In this document: piece by piece, positions 56,733 to 64,000 of the stretch
Layout of the letters: each line of letters begins with the position of its first letter
Position numbering within the stretch: the stretch's first letter is position 1
NCBI GenBank assembly: GCA_024743195.1
Contig: JANSXE010000003.1
Location: 248,001 to 312,000, forward strand
DNA from: Alphaproteobacteria bacterium
Lineage (GTDB): Bacteria > Pseudomonadota > Alphaproteobacteria > UBA8366 > Aestuariispiraceae
Direction of reading: 5' to 3'
DNA: 64,000 bases
The notes under the pieces: generated by a model
The model's input: only the letters and a program-made list of their open reading frames with translations
Database searches by the model: none
Told to the model about the DNA's origin: nothing
Program-made: the position numbers and the translations under genes

Positions 56733-59576
56733 TTACCGAGCCTCCTGATCCAGCGCCGCGGGATTGACGTCCATCGGGGCCTCGCTCACCGGCTCCTCCG
56801 TCGAGCGGGCGAGGCGCGAGAGGTTGGCCAGCGCCACCAGCACCGAGCCGACGACGGTCAGGAAGACGCCGACGTCGAAGATCAGCGTGGTCGCAAGACC
56901 CAGCTCGCCCAGGATCGGCAGCGTGAAGTACTCGAAGTCGCTGGTCAGGAACGGTCGGCTCGCGACCCAGGCGCCGACGCCGGTGAAGCCGGCGAACAGC
57001 ACGCCGACGCCCGTGACGAAATGATAGTCGAGCTTCATGCGCCGTTCGGCCCAGCCGTATCCGCTCGCCATGTACTGCATGAGAAGCGCGATCGCGACGA
57101 CGAGGCCGGCGATGAAGCCGCCGCCCGGTTCGTTGTGCCCGCGCAGGAAGATGTAGACGCCGACGAGCAGCGACAGCGGCAGCATGACCCGCGTGGCGAC
57201 CACCAGCATCATCGGGTGCCGGTCGCGTGCGCGCTCCTGATCCGGAATCCAGGATTGCAGGCGCCGCGCGGCGGGGCCCCTGAGCGCGCCGTCCAGCAGC
57301 GCGAAGATCGCCAGCGCCGCGATCGCCAGCACGATGATCTCGCCATAGGTGTCGAAGCCGCGGAAGTCGACGAGGATCACGTTCACGACGTTGGTGCCGC
57401 CGCCGCCGGGCTTCGAATTCTCCAGATGAAAGGCGGAAATGCTGGAGACGTCGCGCGTCATCACCGCAAAGATCAGCGCGCCGACGCCCAGCCCGCTGAG
57501 GCCGGCGATCAGACCGTCGCGCGCGCGCCGCGGCGCGCCGCTCTCGCGCGGGCTCTCCTTGGGCAGGAAGTTGAGTGCGAGGAGCAGCAGGATGACCGTC
57601 ACCACCTCGACCGAGATCTGGGTGAGCGCGAGATCCGGCGCCGACATGTAGACGAAGCCGAGCGAAACCAGAACGCCCACCACGCCGACGATCACGAGCG
57701 TCAGGAGCCGGTTGTGATGCGCCAGCACGATCGTGACGCAGGCCCCGATCAAGACCGCCCAGGCCAGGATCACGACCGGCGAGGCGTGCGTCAGCGGCCG
57801 CGCGCCGGGCCCGTGCGTCGCGCCCCAGAAGGCGATTGCGCCGGCGATCGTCGACGTTGCGATCAGCACCGCCATGTAGCGGCGCAGCGAGCCGTTGTGC
57901 AGCACGTCGGTGGCGCGATTCGAAATCGACACGAGCGTCCGAACCAACGCCTCGAAGATCCGCTTCGCCTCCGGCCGCGGTACGGCGAGGCGGAGCCTGT
58001 TCGCCGCCGCATGCCGCCAGAGCAGCAGCGCACCGCCGGCCAGCGCGACCAGACTGACCACCAGCGTCAGATTGAAGCCGTGCCAGATCGCCAGATAGTA
58101 GTCCGGCAACGGCCCCTTGAGCGCCGCCTGCGCGGTCACGGCGACCACTTGGCCCGCGACGGCTTCCGGGAACAGCCCGATCAGGACCACTGGAATAACC
58201 AGAATCAGCGGCGGTAGATACAGTCCGAAGGGCGGGTCGTGCGGCTTGGACGGGTAGTCGTCGCGCTTCGGCCCGAAGAAGACATGCACCACGTAGCGCA
58301 GGCTGTAGGCGACCGAGAACAGCGCGCCGACGCCCGCGGCCAGGCCGATGATCCAGGGATTGCCCAGCCACTCCGTCCGGAGCGCCTCGTGCAGCATCAT
58401 CTCCTTGGTCAGGAAGCCGTTCAGAAGCGGCACGCCGGCCATGGACAGGGCGGCCAGGCTCGCCAGCGTGCCGGTGATCGGCATCAACGCCATCAGTCCG
58501 CCGAGCCGCTTGACGTCGCGCGTCCCGACCTCGTGATCGACGATGCCGGCGGTCATGAAGAGCGCCGCCTTGAAGCAGGCGTGGTTGATGATGTGGAAGA
58601 GGCCCGCGACCACCCCCATCGGCGTTCCCAGGCCGAACAGGAAGGTCACCAGCGCCAGGTGGCTGACGGTGGAGAAGGCGAGCAGCCCTTTCAGATCGTC
58701 CTTGAAGAGCGCGATCCAGGCCGCCATCACCATGGTGAAGAGGCCGGTCGTGGCGACGAGGTAGAACCACCACTCGGTGCCCGCGAGCGCCGGCCAGAGT
58801 CGCGCGAGCAGGAAGAGGCCCGCCTTCACCATGGTTGCGGAATGCAGATAGGCGCTGACCGGCGTCGGCGCCGCCATCGCGTGCGGCAGCCAGAAATGGA
58901 AGGGGAACTGGGCCGACTTCGTGAAACAGCCGACCAGGATCAGCAAGAGCGCGGGCGCGTACCAGGGCGAGGCCTGGATCTCCGCCCCGTGCTGCAGGAT
59001 CACGCTGAGATCGTACGAGCCCGCGATCTGGCCCAGAATCAGCATGCCCGCGATCATCGCGAGTCCGCCCGACCCGGTCACGGCGAGCGCCATGCGCGCG
59101 CCCTGGCGGCCCTCCGGCAGGTGCTTCCAATAGCCGATCAAGAGGAAGGAGGAGAGGCTGGTCAGCTCCCAGAAAATCAACAGAAGCAAGATGTTGTCGG
59201 ACAGAACGATGCCCACCATCGCGCCCTGGAACAGGAGCAGATAGCTGTAGAACTGCCCCATCGGGTCGCGGCGCGAGAGGTAGAACCGGGCGTAGATGAT
59301 GATCAGCAGGCCGATGCCCAGGATCAACGTCGCGAACAGCAGCCCCAACCCGTCCAGGAAGAAGGTGACGTTGAGGCCCAGCTGCGGCAGCCATTCCCAG
59401 CGCGCCTGGATCACCTCGCCGGCGAACACGGCCGGCGCCTCCGCCAGCAGCAGGATCAGCGCCAGCAGCGTCACGGAGCCCGTCGCGACGGCGCAGGCGT
59501 TGCGCCCGGCCCGGATCATGAGCCCCGGCAGAAGCGCGCCGAGGAAGGGCAAGAGAACGATCAGGGCGAGGCTCAT
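56733..59576 (-). CDS. mrpA: Fused Mrp antiporter subunits A and B
   Basis: The protein has 947 residues. The N-terminal about 780 form MrpA, a NuoL-like subunit. The family Glu is in LIFWELTSLSSFLLIGYW, and the Lys in LHSATMVKAGLFLLARLW. A helix-rich MrpA tail follows, then the last 160 or so residues are MnhB-like (VATRVMLPLSLLVGVYIFLRGHNEPGGGFIAG, with the GHNEPGGGF signature). Gram-negative group 2 Mrp operons carry this AB fusion, so the operon is mrpAB-C-D-E-F-G. The ATG at 59576 has GGAAAGG upstream. The system would help in saline or alkaline conditions. Confidence 0.95.
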   Translation of the reverse strand: MSLALIVLLPFLGALLPGLMIRAGRNACAVATGSVTLLALILLLAEAPAVFAGEVIQARWEWLPQLGLNVTFFLDGLGLLFATLILGIGLLIIIYARFYLSRRDPMGQFYSYLLLFQGAMVGIVLSDNILLLLIFWELTSLSSFLLIGYWKHLPEGRQGARMALAVTGSGGLAMIAGMLILGQIAGSYDLSVILQHGAEIQASPWYAPALLLILVGCFTKSAQFPFHFWLPHAMAAPTPVSAYLHSATMVKAGLFLLARLWPALAGTEWWFYLVATTGLFTMVMAAWIALFKDDLKGLLAFSTVSHLALVTFLFGLGTPMGVVAGLFHIINHACFKAALFMTAGIVDHEVGTRDVKRLGGLMALMPITGTLASLAALSMAGVPLLNGFLTKEMMLHEALRTEWLGNPWIIGLAAGVGALFSVAYSLRYVVHVFFGPKRDDYPSKPHDPPFGLYLPPLILVIPVVLIGLFPEAVAGQVVAVTAQAALKGPLPDYYLAIWHGFNLTLVVSLVALAGGALLLWRHAAANRLRLAVPRPEAKRIFEALVRTLVSISNRATDVLHNGSLRRYMAVLIATSTIAGAIAFWGATHGPGARPLTHASPVVILAWAVLIGACVTIVLAHHNRLLTLVIVGVVGVLVSLGFVYMSAPDLALTQISVEVVTVILLLLALNFLPKESPRESGAPRRARDGLIAGLSGLGVGALIFAVMTRDVSSISAFHLENSKPGGGGTNVVNVILVDFRGFDTYGEIIVLAIAALAIFALLDGALRGPAARRLQSWIPDQERARDRHPMMLVVATRVMLPLSLLVGVYIFLRGHNEPGGGFIAGLVVAIALLMQYMASGYGWAERRMKLDYHFVTGVGVLFAGFTGVGAWVASRPFLTSDFEYFTLPILGELGLATTLIFDVGVFLTVVGSVLVALANLSRLARSTEEPVSEAPMDVNPAALDQEAR

Positions 59577-59735
59577 GCCCAACCTTTCCTTTTAACGTAT
59601 CCCGAGCTAGGTGATTGATCGGCGGCGTTATGCGGGTCCAACTTCTAGTGACCGGGCCGTCGAGGTCAAGCCAAACCGGTCGCATTGCGCGGCGATATGG
59701 GGTGTCCTTATGCCGGGCGCCAGATTGGAACGTCC

Positions 59736-61628
59736 ATGACGCCGCCGGACGGCGCGTTCGCCGACGACGACCCCGCCGCGCGCGCGGATGCGCGGCGCCG
59801 GCAGTGGCGTGCGCTGCTCACGCTGCTGCCCTATCTGTGGCCGCCCGGCCGGGGCGACATCAAACGCCGGGTCGTGTTCGCGCTGGCGGCGCTCGGGCTG
59901 GCGAAGCTCGCCACCGTGTACGTGCCGATCCTCTACAAGCAGGCGGTCGACGCGCTCGACCTCTCGGGCGAGCAGACGGCGCTCGCCGTGCCGGTGGGCC
60001 TGATCGTCGCCTATGGCGGGGTGCGGCTCGCCTCCGTGCTGTTCCAGGAACTGCGCGAGGCGCTGTTCGCCAAAGTCACGCAGAACGCGATCCGCAACGC
60101 CGCGCTCAACACCTTCCGGCATCTGCATCAGTTGTCGCTGCGCTTCCACATGGACCGCCAGACGGGCGGCTTGAGCCGCGTCATCGAACGCGGCGTGAAG
60201 GGCATCGAGTTCCTGCTGGCCTTCACCCTGTTCAACATCCTGCCGACGCTGTTGGAGATCGTCATGGTCTGCGGCGTGCTGTGGGCGATGCTGGACTGGC
60301 GCTTCGCGGTCGTGACCTTCGTAACCATCGTCGGCTACATCGCCTACACGCTGGCGATCACCGAATGGCGCCTCAAGTATCGGCGCGCCATGAACACCAA
60401 GGATTCAGAGGCCAACACCAAGGCCATCGACAGCCTGCTGAACTACGAGACGGTGAAGTATTTCGGCGCCGAGGCGCATGAGGCCGCGCGCTTCGACCGC
60501 TCGATGCGCGATTACGAGTGGGCGGCGGTGAAGTCGATCACCAGCCTCTCCGTCGTCAATATCGGGCAGGGCGCCATCGTCTCATTCGGCCTCGTCGTCA
60601 TCATGCTGATGGCGGCCGACGGCGTGGCCTCGGGCGCGATGACGCTCGGCGATTTCGTCCTGGTGAACACCTATCTGATCCAGCTCTATCTGCCGCTCAA
60701 CTTCCTCGGCTTCGTCTATCGCCAGATCCGGCAATCGCTGACCGACATGGAGGACATGTTCTCGATCCTGCGCATCGAGCGGGAGGTCGAGGACAAGCCG
60801 GGCGCGAAGCCCCTGGCGCTCTCCGGCGGCGCGGTCGCCTTCGAAGGCGTGCGCTTCGGTTACGATCCGCGCCGGCCGATCCTGAAAGATGTGAGCGTCA
60901 CGGTGCCGGCAGGGCGAACGCTCGCCATCGTCGGACCGTCGGGCGCCGGCAAGTCGACCATCAGCCGCCTGCTGTTCCGGTTCTACGACGTGCAGGACGG
61001 GCGGTTGGCGATCGACGGCCAGGACGTTCGCGACGTGACGCAAACCAGCCTGCGCGCCGCGATCGGCGTGGTGCCGCAGGACACCGTGCTCTTCAACGAC
61101 ACGATCCGCTACAACATCGCCTACGGCCGCCCGGACGCGACGCCCGAGGAGGTTGAGGAGGCCGCCCGTCTGGCCCAGATCGACCGTTTTATCGAAAGCC
61201 TGCCCGACGGCTACGACACCATGGTCGGCGAGCGCGGCCTCAAGCTCTCCGGCGGCGAGAAGCAGCGCGTCGCGATCGCCCGCACGATCCTGAAGGACCC
61301 GGCGATTCTGCTTTTCGACGAGGCGACGTCCGCGTTGGACACCGCCACCGAGCGGGAGATCCAGAAGAGCCTGAAGGCGGTCAGCCGCGGCCGCACGACC
61401 CTCGTGATCGCCCATCGTCTCTCGACGGTCGTGGAGGCGGACGAGATCATCGTGCTGTCTGACGGGCGCGTCGTCGAGCGCGGGCGCCATCAGGATTTGC
61501 TGGCCCGCAACGGGGTCTACGCCGAGATGTGGCGCCGTCAGCGGGAGGGCGACGCGACCGCGTCCGTCGATCCCCCCGCGGCCGGGGCGGACGACGCGGC
61601 GGCGGCGGACCCGACGCTCCCGCGCTGA
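59736..61628 (+). CDS. Atm1-type ABC exporter (half-transporter)
   Basis: The protein has 630 residues. Six membrane helices contain the Atm1/ABCB7 hallmark FHMDRQTGGLSRVIERGVKGIEFLL and DSEANTKAIDSLLNYETVKYF. The ATPase domain has Walker A GPSGAGKST, the LSGGEKQR signature, Walker B ILLFDEATSALD and H-loop VIAHRLSTV. Atm1 homologues export glutathione-linked metal or sulphur species and support cytosolic Fe-S assembly and metal tolerance. It is divergent from the Mrp operon across 159 bases. The 59736 ATG begins MTPPDGAFA. Confidence 0.92.
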   Translation: MTPPDGAFADDDPAARADARRRQWRALLTLLPYLWPPGRGDIKRRVVFALAALGLAKLATVYVPILYKQAVDALDLSGEQTALAVPVGLIVAYGGVRLASVLFQELREALFAKVTQNAIRNAALNTFRHLHQLSLRFHMDRQTGGLSRVIERGVKGIEFLLAFTLFNILPTLLEIVMVCGVLWAMLDWRFAVVTFVTIVGYIAYTLAITEWRLKYRRAMNTKDSEANTKAIDSLLNYETVKYFGAEAHEAARFDRSMRDYEWAAVKSITSLSVVNIGQGAIVSFGLVVIMLMAADGVASGAMTLGDFVLVNTYLIQLYLPLNFLGFVYRQIRQSLTDMEDMFSILRIEREVEDKPGAKPLALSGGAVAFEGVRFGYDPRRPILKDVSVTVPAGRTLAIVGPSGAGKSTISRLLFRFYDVQDGRLAIDGQDVRDVTQTSLRAAIGVVPQDTVLFNDTIRYNIAYGRPDATPEEVEEAARLAQIDRFIESLPDGYDTMVGERGLKLSGGEKQRVAIARTILKDPAILLFDEATSALDTATEREIQKSLKAVSRGRTTLVIAHRLSTVVEADEIIVLSDGRVVERGRHQDLLARNGVYAEMWRRQREGDATASVDPPAAGADDAAAADPTLPR

Positions 61629-61690
61629 GTATCGGCGGAAACGCCCACCAAAAGATCGCCTCAAGGTAGCAATACCCCAAAAAGTAATGC

Positions 61691-61760
61691 TATCGATACG
61701 ATAATCTGCTATCTATGCACGATACGGCAACCTTAGCGAGACCTTCGCGCCAACGTATCG
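61691..61760. promoter_or_regulatory. Three copies of a CGATACG heptamer upstream of a GNAT-like gene
   Basis: CGATACG occurs at 61694-61700 (within TATCG-ATA-CGATA) and 61720-61726, and as its complement CGTATCG at 61754-61760. All lie in an AT-rich 141-base gap leading to the gene at 61770, the third copy nine bases before its ATG. The set of same-sequence sites in a GC-rich genome suggests a regulator's binding sites. Confidence 0.45.
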
Positions 61761-61769
61761 GATGAGCGG

Positions 61770-62465
61770 ATGCAGCAGACACTCGATCTACCCGACTTCG
61801 ACATGACGTTGTCCATCGTGGAGGACGCGTCGGTTCTCTTCCAACAGCCGGATCGCCCGGCGACCTCCCTGGTGTTCGACCCCGCCCGCGCGGCCTTCAC
61901 CGACAGCTTCGTCGTCCTGGGCCACGACAGCGACGGGGTGTTGATGCACACCCAGGCGGTGGGGCTGTGCGATCCCAACACATCCTTGAAGCGCCATATC
62001 CAGCGCTCTTTTCTCGACTATCGGCCGGCGGACTACCCCCTGCACGCGCTGAATTGTCGGCTCGATCTGCCGGACGCCTTCGCCTTCCTGCGCGGGCGCT
62101 TCGCCTATCAGGGCGAGCTCTGGATGCGTCCGGGCAGGGGCGGTCGGCAGGGCATCGGCCTTGCCCGCAAGCTGACCAACTTCGCCATGATGCACGCCCT
62201 GCGGCGCTGGGACTACGACGTGATCTGGGCGGTCGTGTCGGAGAAGAAGATCCGCACGAAGTTCCCGCAGCGCTCCGGCTATGCGCATCATAACGGTCCG
62301 GCCTTCCGCTGGAGCGCAGGCGACAAGTCGTTGGAGGAGTTCGTCGTCTGGTCGCTGGCCGAAGAGGCGCCGGACTATTCGAACGATATCCGCTGCGAGG
62401 GCGTCGGGTCGGTGAACACCGCCAATTTGCCCAGCGAGAGCAGCGGCACGGTGATGCGCTTGTAA
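61770..62465 (+). CDS. GNAT-like acetyltransferase-fold protein, unknown substrate
   Basis: The protein has 231 residues. A central segment ELWMRPGRGGRQGIGLARKLTNF carries the acyl-CoA loop pattern RxGIGxA of GNAT enzymes, followed by VIWAVVSEKKIRTKFPQRSGYAHH, a motif B-like strand and helix with aromatic Trp residues. The N-terminal part (DDMTLSIVEDASVLF-like) is not recognised. Its C-terminal 30 residues are encoded by DNA overlapping the 3' end of the PAS protein gene on the other strand (91 bases). Repeated CGATACG sites lie upstream. Confidence 0.6.
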   Translation: MQQTLDLPDFDMTLSIVEDASVLFQQPDRPATSLVFDPARAAFTDSFVVLGHDSDGVLMHTQAVGLCDPNTSLKRHIQRSFLDYRPADYPLHALNCRLDLPDAFAFLRGRFAYQGELWMRPGRGGRQGIGLARKLTNFAMMHALRRWDYDVIWAVVSEKKIRTKFPQRSGYAHHNGPAFRWSAGDKSLEEFVVWSLAEEAPDYSNDIRCEGVGSVNTANLPSESSGTVMRL

Positions 62466-63172
62466 TGCAGCCAGCGCCGCTCCCGTCCGCCGATCCGCAC
62501 CGGCGCGGTCACGAGGTCCACCACCGGCCGATTGCTTTCGATCGCCGCGCGGTAGGCCTGCGTGACCGCGTCGCCGAAGCCGTTGTCGGCCGGATCGATC
62601 GAATCTTCCTTGCCGACGGTCTCGCGCACCTCTTCCGGCGTGCAGACATTGGCGAAGAGGGTGCGCCCGCCGATATGGGCGTAGCGCAGGCGGCCCGGCT
62701 CCAGCACGTCGTAGAGGATGATGTCCTCAAGCGCGTTCTGGCGCACCTTGCTCTCGATGTCGCGGGCGGCGCGCTCCTCATCGTCCGAGGGGGAGAGCGC
62801 CCGGATCCGGGGCGTCATGTTGATCGGGCGTCGGGCGATCTCTTCGATGTAGTCGAGACGTTCGAAGATCTCGGCCGCGTCGAGCGTCTCTTCCGCCCAG
62901 CCGGAGACGTAGTAGCGCAGGCTGATGCGCGCGCTCTCGAAATCGCTGCGCGCGACGTTGCTCGCCGCATTGAGCGCGGGCCAGTCGGTCGCGTCCGGAA
63001 CCCAGGTCATCAGAGGCGGCGCGCTGCGCGCATCGTCCGCCAGCAGAATAACGCCGCCGGCGTAGCGCATGCAGGCGCCGAGGGCCGGATCGTCGATCAA
63101 TCGCGGGGGCGGGCGCCGATGGGCGCGACCCTCATTGTCGAACCAGGCGCACCAGGTTTCGCTCTCGCTCAT
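62375..63172 (-). CDS. PAS-domain-like protein
   Basis: The protein has 265 residues. An N-terminal region of unknown type is followed by a PAS-like fold in the last 100 residues (ILYDVLEPGRLRYAHIGGRT, FGDAVTQAYRAAIESNRPVVDLV and GRERRWLHYKRITVPLLSLG). PAS_5-type single-domain proteins are common in Rhodospirillales and lack an output domain. Its 3' end overlaps the convergent GNAT-like gene by 91 bases. An XRE regulator gene lies 20 bases upstream in the same direction, so the two may be linked. Confidence 0.7.
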   Translation of the reverse strand: MSESETWCAWFDNEGRAHRRPPPRLIDDPALGACMRYAGGVILLADDARSAPPLMTWVPDATDWPALNAASNVARSDFESARISLRYYVSGWAEETLDAAEIFERLDYIEEIARRPINMTPRIRALSPSDDEERAARDIESKVRQNALEDIILYDVLEPGRLRYAHIGGRTLFANVCTPEEVRETVGKEDSIDPADNGFGDAVTQAYRAAIESNRPVVDLVTAPVRIGGRERRWLHYKRITVPLLSLGKLAVFTDPTPSQRISFE

Positions 63173-63192
63173 CGGCCGATCCAGCCTTTCTC

Positions 63193-63495
63193 TTACCGCC
63201 GCCTCCCTTTCGGGGTGGGCGGCGTCGCGTCGCCAGGCCCCGGCGCGCCGGGGGCGAGGGCGGGTTCGATGGTCAGGCCGTCGAAAATCCGCTCTACGCT
63301 AACATTCAACGCGTCTGCGAGCCGGAGTAAAGTTGTATAATCGGGCATCTGCTCGCCCTTTTCGAAAGATTCAAGGGCGGCTTCGCAGGTCGGGGCCCGC
63401 CTGGCGACCTCCGCGCGACTCATCGAGCGTCGTGCGCGCAGGCGCGCCAGATTCCGACCGACGATCGCGATCACTTGCGCTTCTTGACGGACCAT
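63193..63495 (-). CDS. XRE-family helix-turn-helix regulator
   Basis: This 100-residue protein has an N-terminal Cro/CI-type HTH: VGRNLARLRARRSMSRAEVARRAPTCEAALESFEKGEQMPDYTTLLRLADALNVSVERIF. The C-terminal 25 residues are Pro/Gly-rich. It lies 20 bases upstream of the PAS-like gene and could regulate it or the surrounding genes. The target is unknown. Confidence 0.85.
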   Translation of the reverse strand: MVRQEAQVIAIVGRNLARLRARRSMSRAEVARRAPTCEAALESFEKGEQMPDYTTLLRLADALNVSVERIFDGLTIEPALAPGAPGPGDATPPTPKGRRR

Positions 63496-63610
63496 GACCC
63501 TACCGTGACGGTTGAAACGCCGCTCGGTAAGAGTGTGCGCCGTCCTGGGATATACGGCAAGTCGTTTGCGCTCGGATCACCGGGAAAAGCGCAGAGGGGG
63601 TTGGCTGGGG

Positions 63611-63626
63611 ACCCGGTGCGCCGGGT
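63611..63626 (-). terminator. Possible terminator hairpin after the peroxiredoxin gene
   Basis: ACCCGG (63611-63616), TGCG and CCGGGT (63621-63626) form a six-pair stem, 19 bases past the stop of the minus-strand peroxiredoxin gene. There is no T-run, so confidence is low. Confidence 0.3.
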
Positions 63627-63645
63627 GCGCCGCCCCCCTCGGCCG

Positions 63646-64000
63646 TCAGCCGCTCGGGTCGGCGACGTAGCGCAGATACGGCTTCTCCGCCCGCCAACCG
63701 TTCGGAAACTTCTCCTTCGCGGCCTCGTCGTTGAGCGCCGGCACGATGATGACCTCGTCGCCGCGGGTCCAGTTCACCGGCGTGGCGACCTGGTGCTTGG
63801 CCGTCAGCTGCAGGGAATCGACGACGCGCAGGATCTCGTCGAAGTTCCGGCCCGTGCTCATCGGATAGGTCAGGATCAGCTTGATCTTCTTGTCGGGGCC
63901 GATGACGAAGACGCTGCGCACGGTCATGTTGTCCGCCGCGGTGCGGCCTTCCGAGCTGTCGCCGGCGCCCGCCGGCAGCATGTTGTAAAGCTTCGAGACC
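63646..64000 (-). CDS. 1-Cys peroxiredoxin (Prx6/AhpC-TSA family), C-terminal part
   Basis: The visible 118 residues are the C-terminal part of a Prx6-type peroxiredoxin: the SVFVIGPDKKIKLILTYPMSTGRNFDEILRV core and the Prx6-style VATPVNWTRGDEVIIVPALND segment and tail with YLRYVADPS. The catalytic Cys and the N terminus lie past base 64000. In full form such enzymes reduce peroxides. The stop is at 63646. Confidence 0.93.
   Translation of the reverse strand, partial: VSKLYNMLPAGAGDSSEGRTAADNMTVRSVFVIGPDKKIKLILTYPMSTGRNFDEILRVVDSLQLTAKHQVATPVNWTRGDEVIIVPALNDEAAKEKFPNGWRAEKPYLRYVADPSG

Noticed and set aside
56692-59685. 997-residue minus-strand frame overlapping mrpAB in another phase
   Set aside because: Has no family motif, while the adjacent phase encodes complete MrpA and MrpB signatures.

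Overview
The window is about 64 kb of very GC-rich, densely packed bacterial chromosome. Gene content suggests an alphaproteobacterium, probably Rhodospirillales-like: hutC-type histidine utilisation, TRAP transporters, a form II CO-dehydrogenase-like molybdenum hydroxylase cluster, a Mrp antiporter with fused A and B subunits, an Atm1-type ABC exporter and a CHASE2 adenylate cyclase. I see no phage, transposase, integrase, CRISPR, rRNA or tRNA. No gene-free gap exceeds 300 bases. The assignment to an order is inference from gene content alone.

Left part (1-17 kb, mostly + strand). A truncated TPR protein meets a GNAT acetyltransferase tail to tail. Then come an exported agmatine-deiminase-like protein, an M81 (MlrC) peptidase and an SDR. 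A CueR-type promoter drives a copper operon: copA with two N-terminal metal modules, cueR, and an anchored cytochrome c. manC lies alone on the minus strand. The next block is a carnitine or gamma-butyrobetaine catabolic set. A GlxA/AraC regulator is divergent from a 3-dehydrocarnitine-cleaving BKACE enzyme, carnitine 3-dehydrogenase, an acyl-CoA dehydrogenase, an ADP-forming acyl-CoA ligase and a CaiD-like hydratase.

Middle part (17-39 kb). hutC-hutU-hutH sit on the minus strand under a clear HutC operator, with a fumarylacetoacetase-family gene divergent from them. A secreted orphan protein with a duplicated C-terminal unit follows. A minus-strand run then encodes a DctPQM TRAP transporter, a TAXI TRAP transporter, an enoyl-CoA hydratase and an acyl-CoA dehydrogenase, which looks like an uptake-plus-beta-oxidation unit for an unidentified acid. 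Each of the two TRAP binding-protein genes is followed by a strong stem-loop. Next are a CHASE2 adenylate cyclase, a SPOR lipoprotein, small unknown proteins, a DUF1194-type VWA protein and an alpha/beta hydrolase.

Right part (39.5-64 kb, mostly minus strand). A 13-kb colinear block reads coxG, coxS, coxL, coxM, ydbH, ynbE, ydbL, moxR (coxD), coxE, two xdhC halves, and a molybdopterin-binding/MobA fusion. CoxL carries the form II signature AYRGAGR, so the natural substrate may not be CO. The unexpected feature is the three-gene ydbH-ynbE-ydbL envelope lipid-transport module in the middle of this cluster. Its ydbH reading frame needs a non-canonical (probably CTG) start to include its membrane anchor. 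After a Panacea-domain gene come mrpAB-C-D-E-F-G, an Atm1-like ABC exporter, a GNAT-like gene and a PAS protein with overlapping 3' ends, an XRE regulator, and a truncated 1-Cys peroxiredoxin at the right edge.
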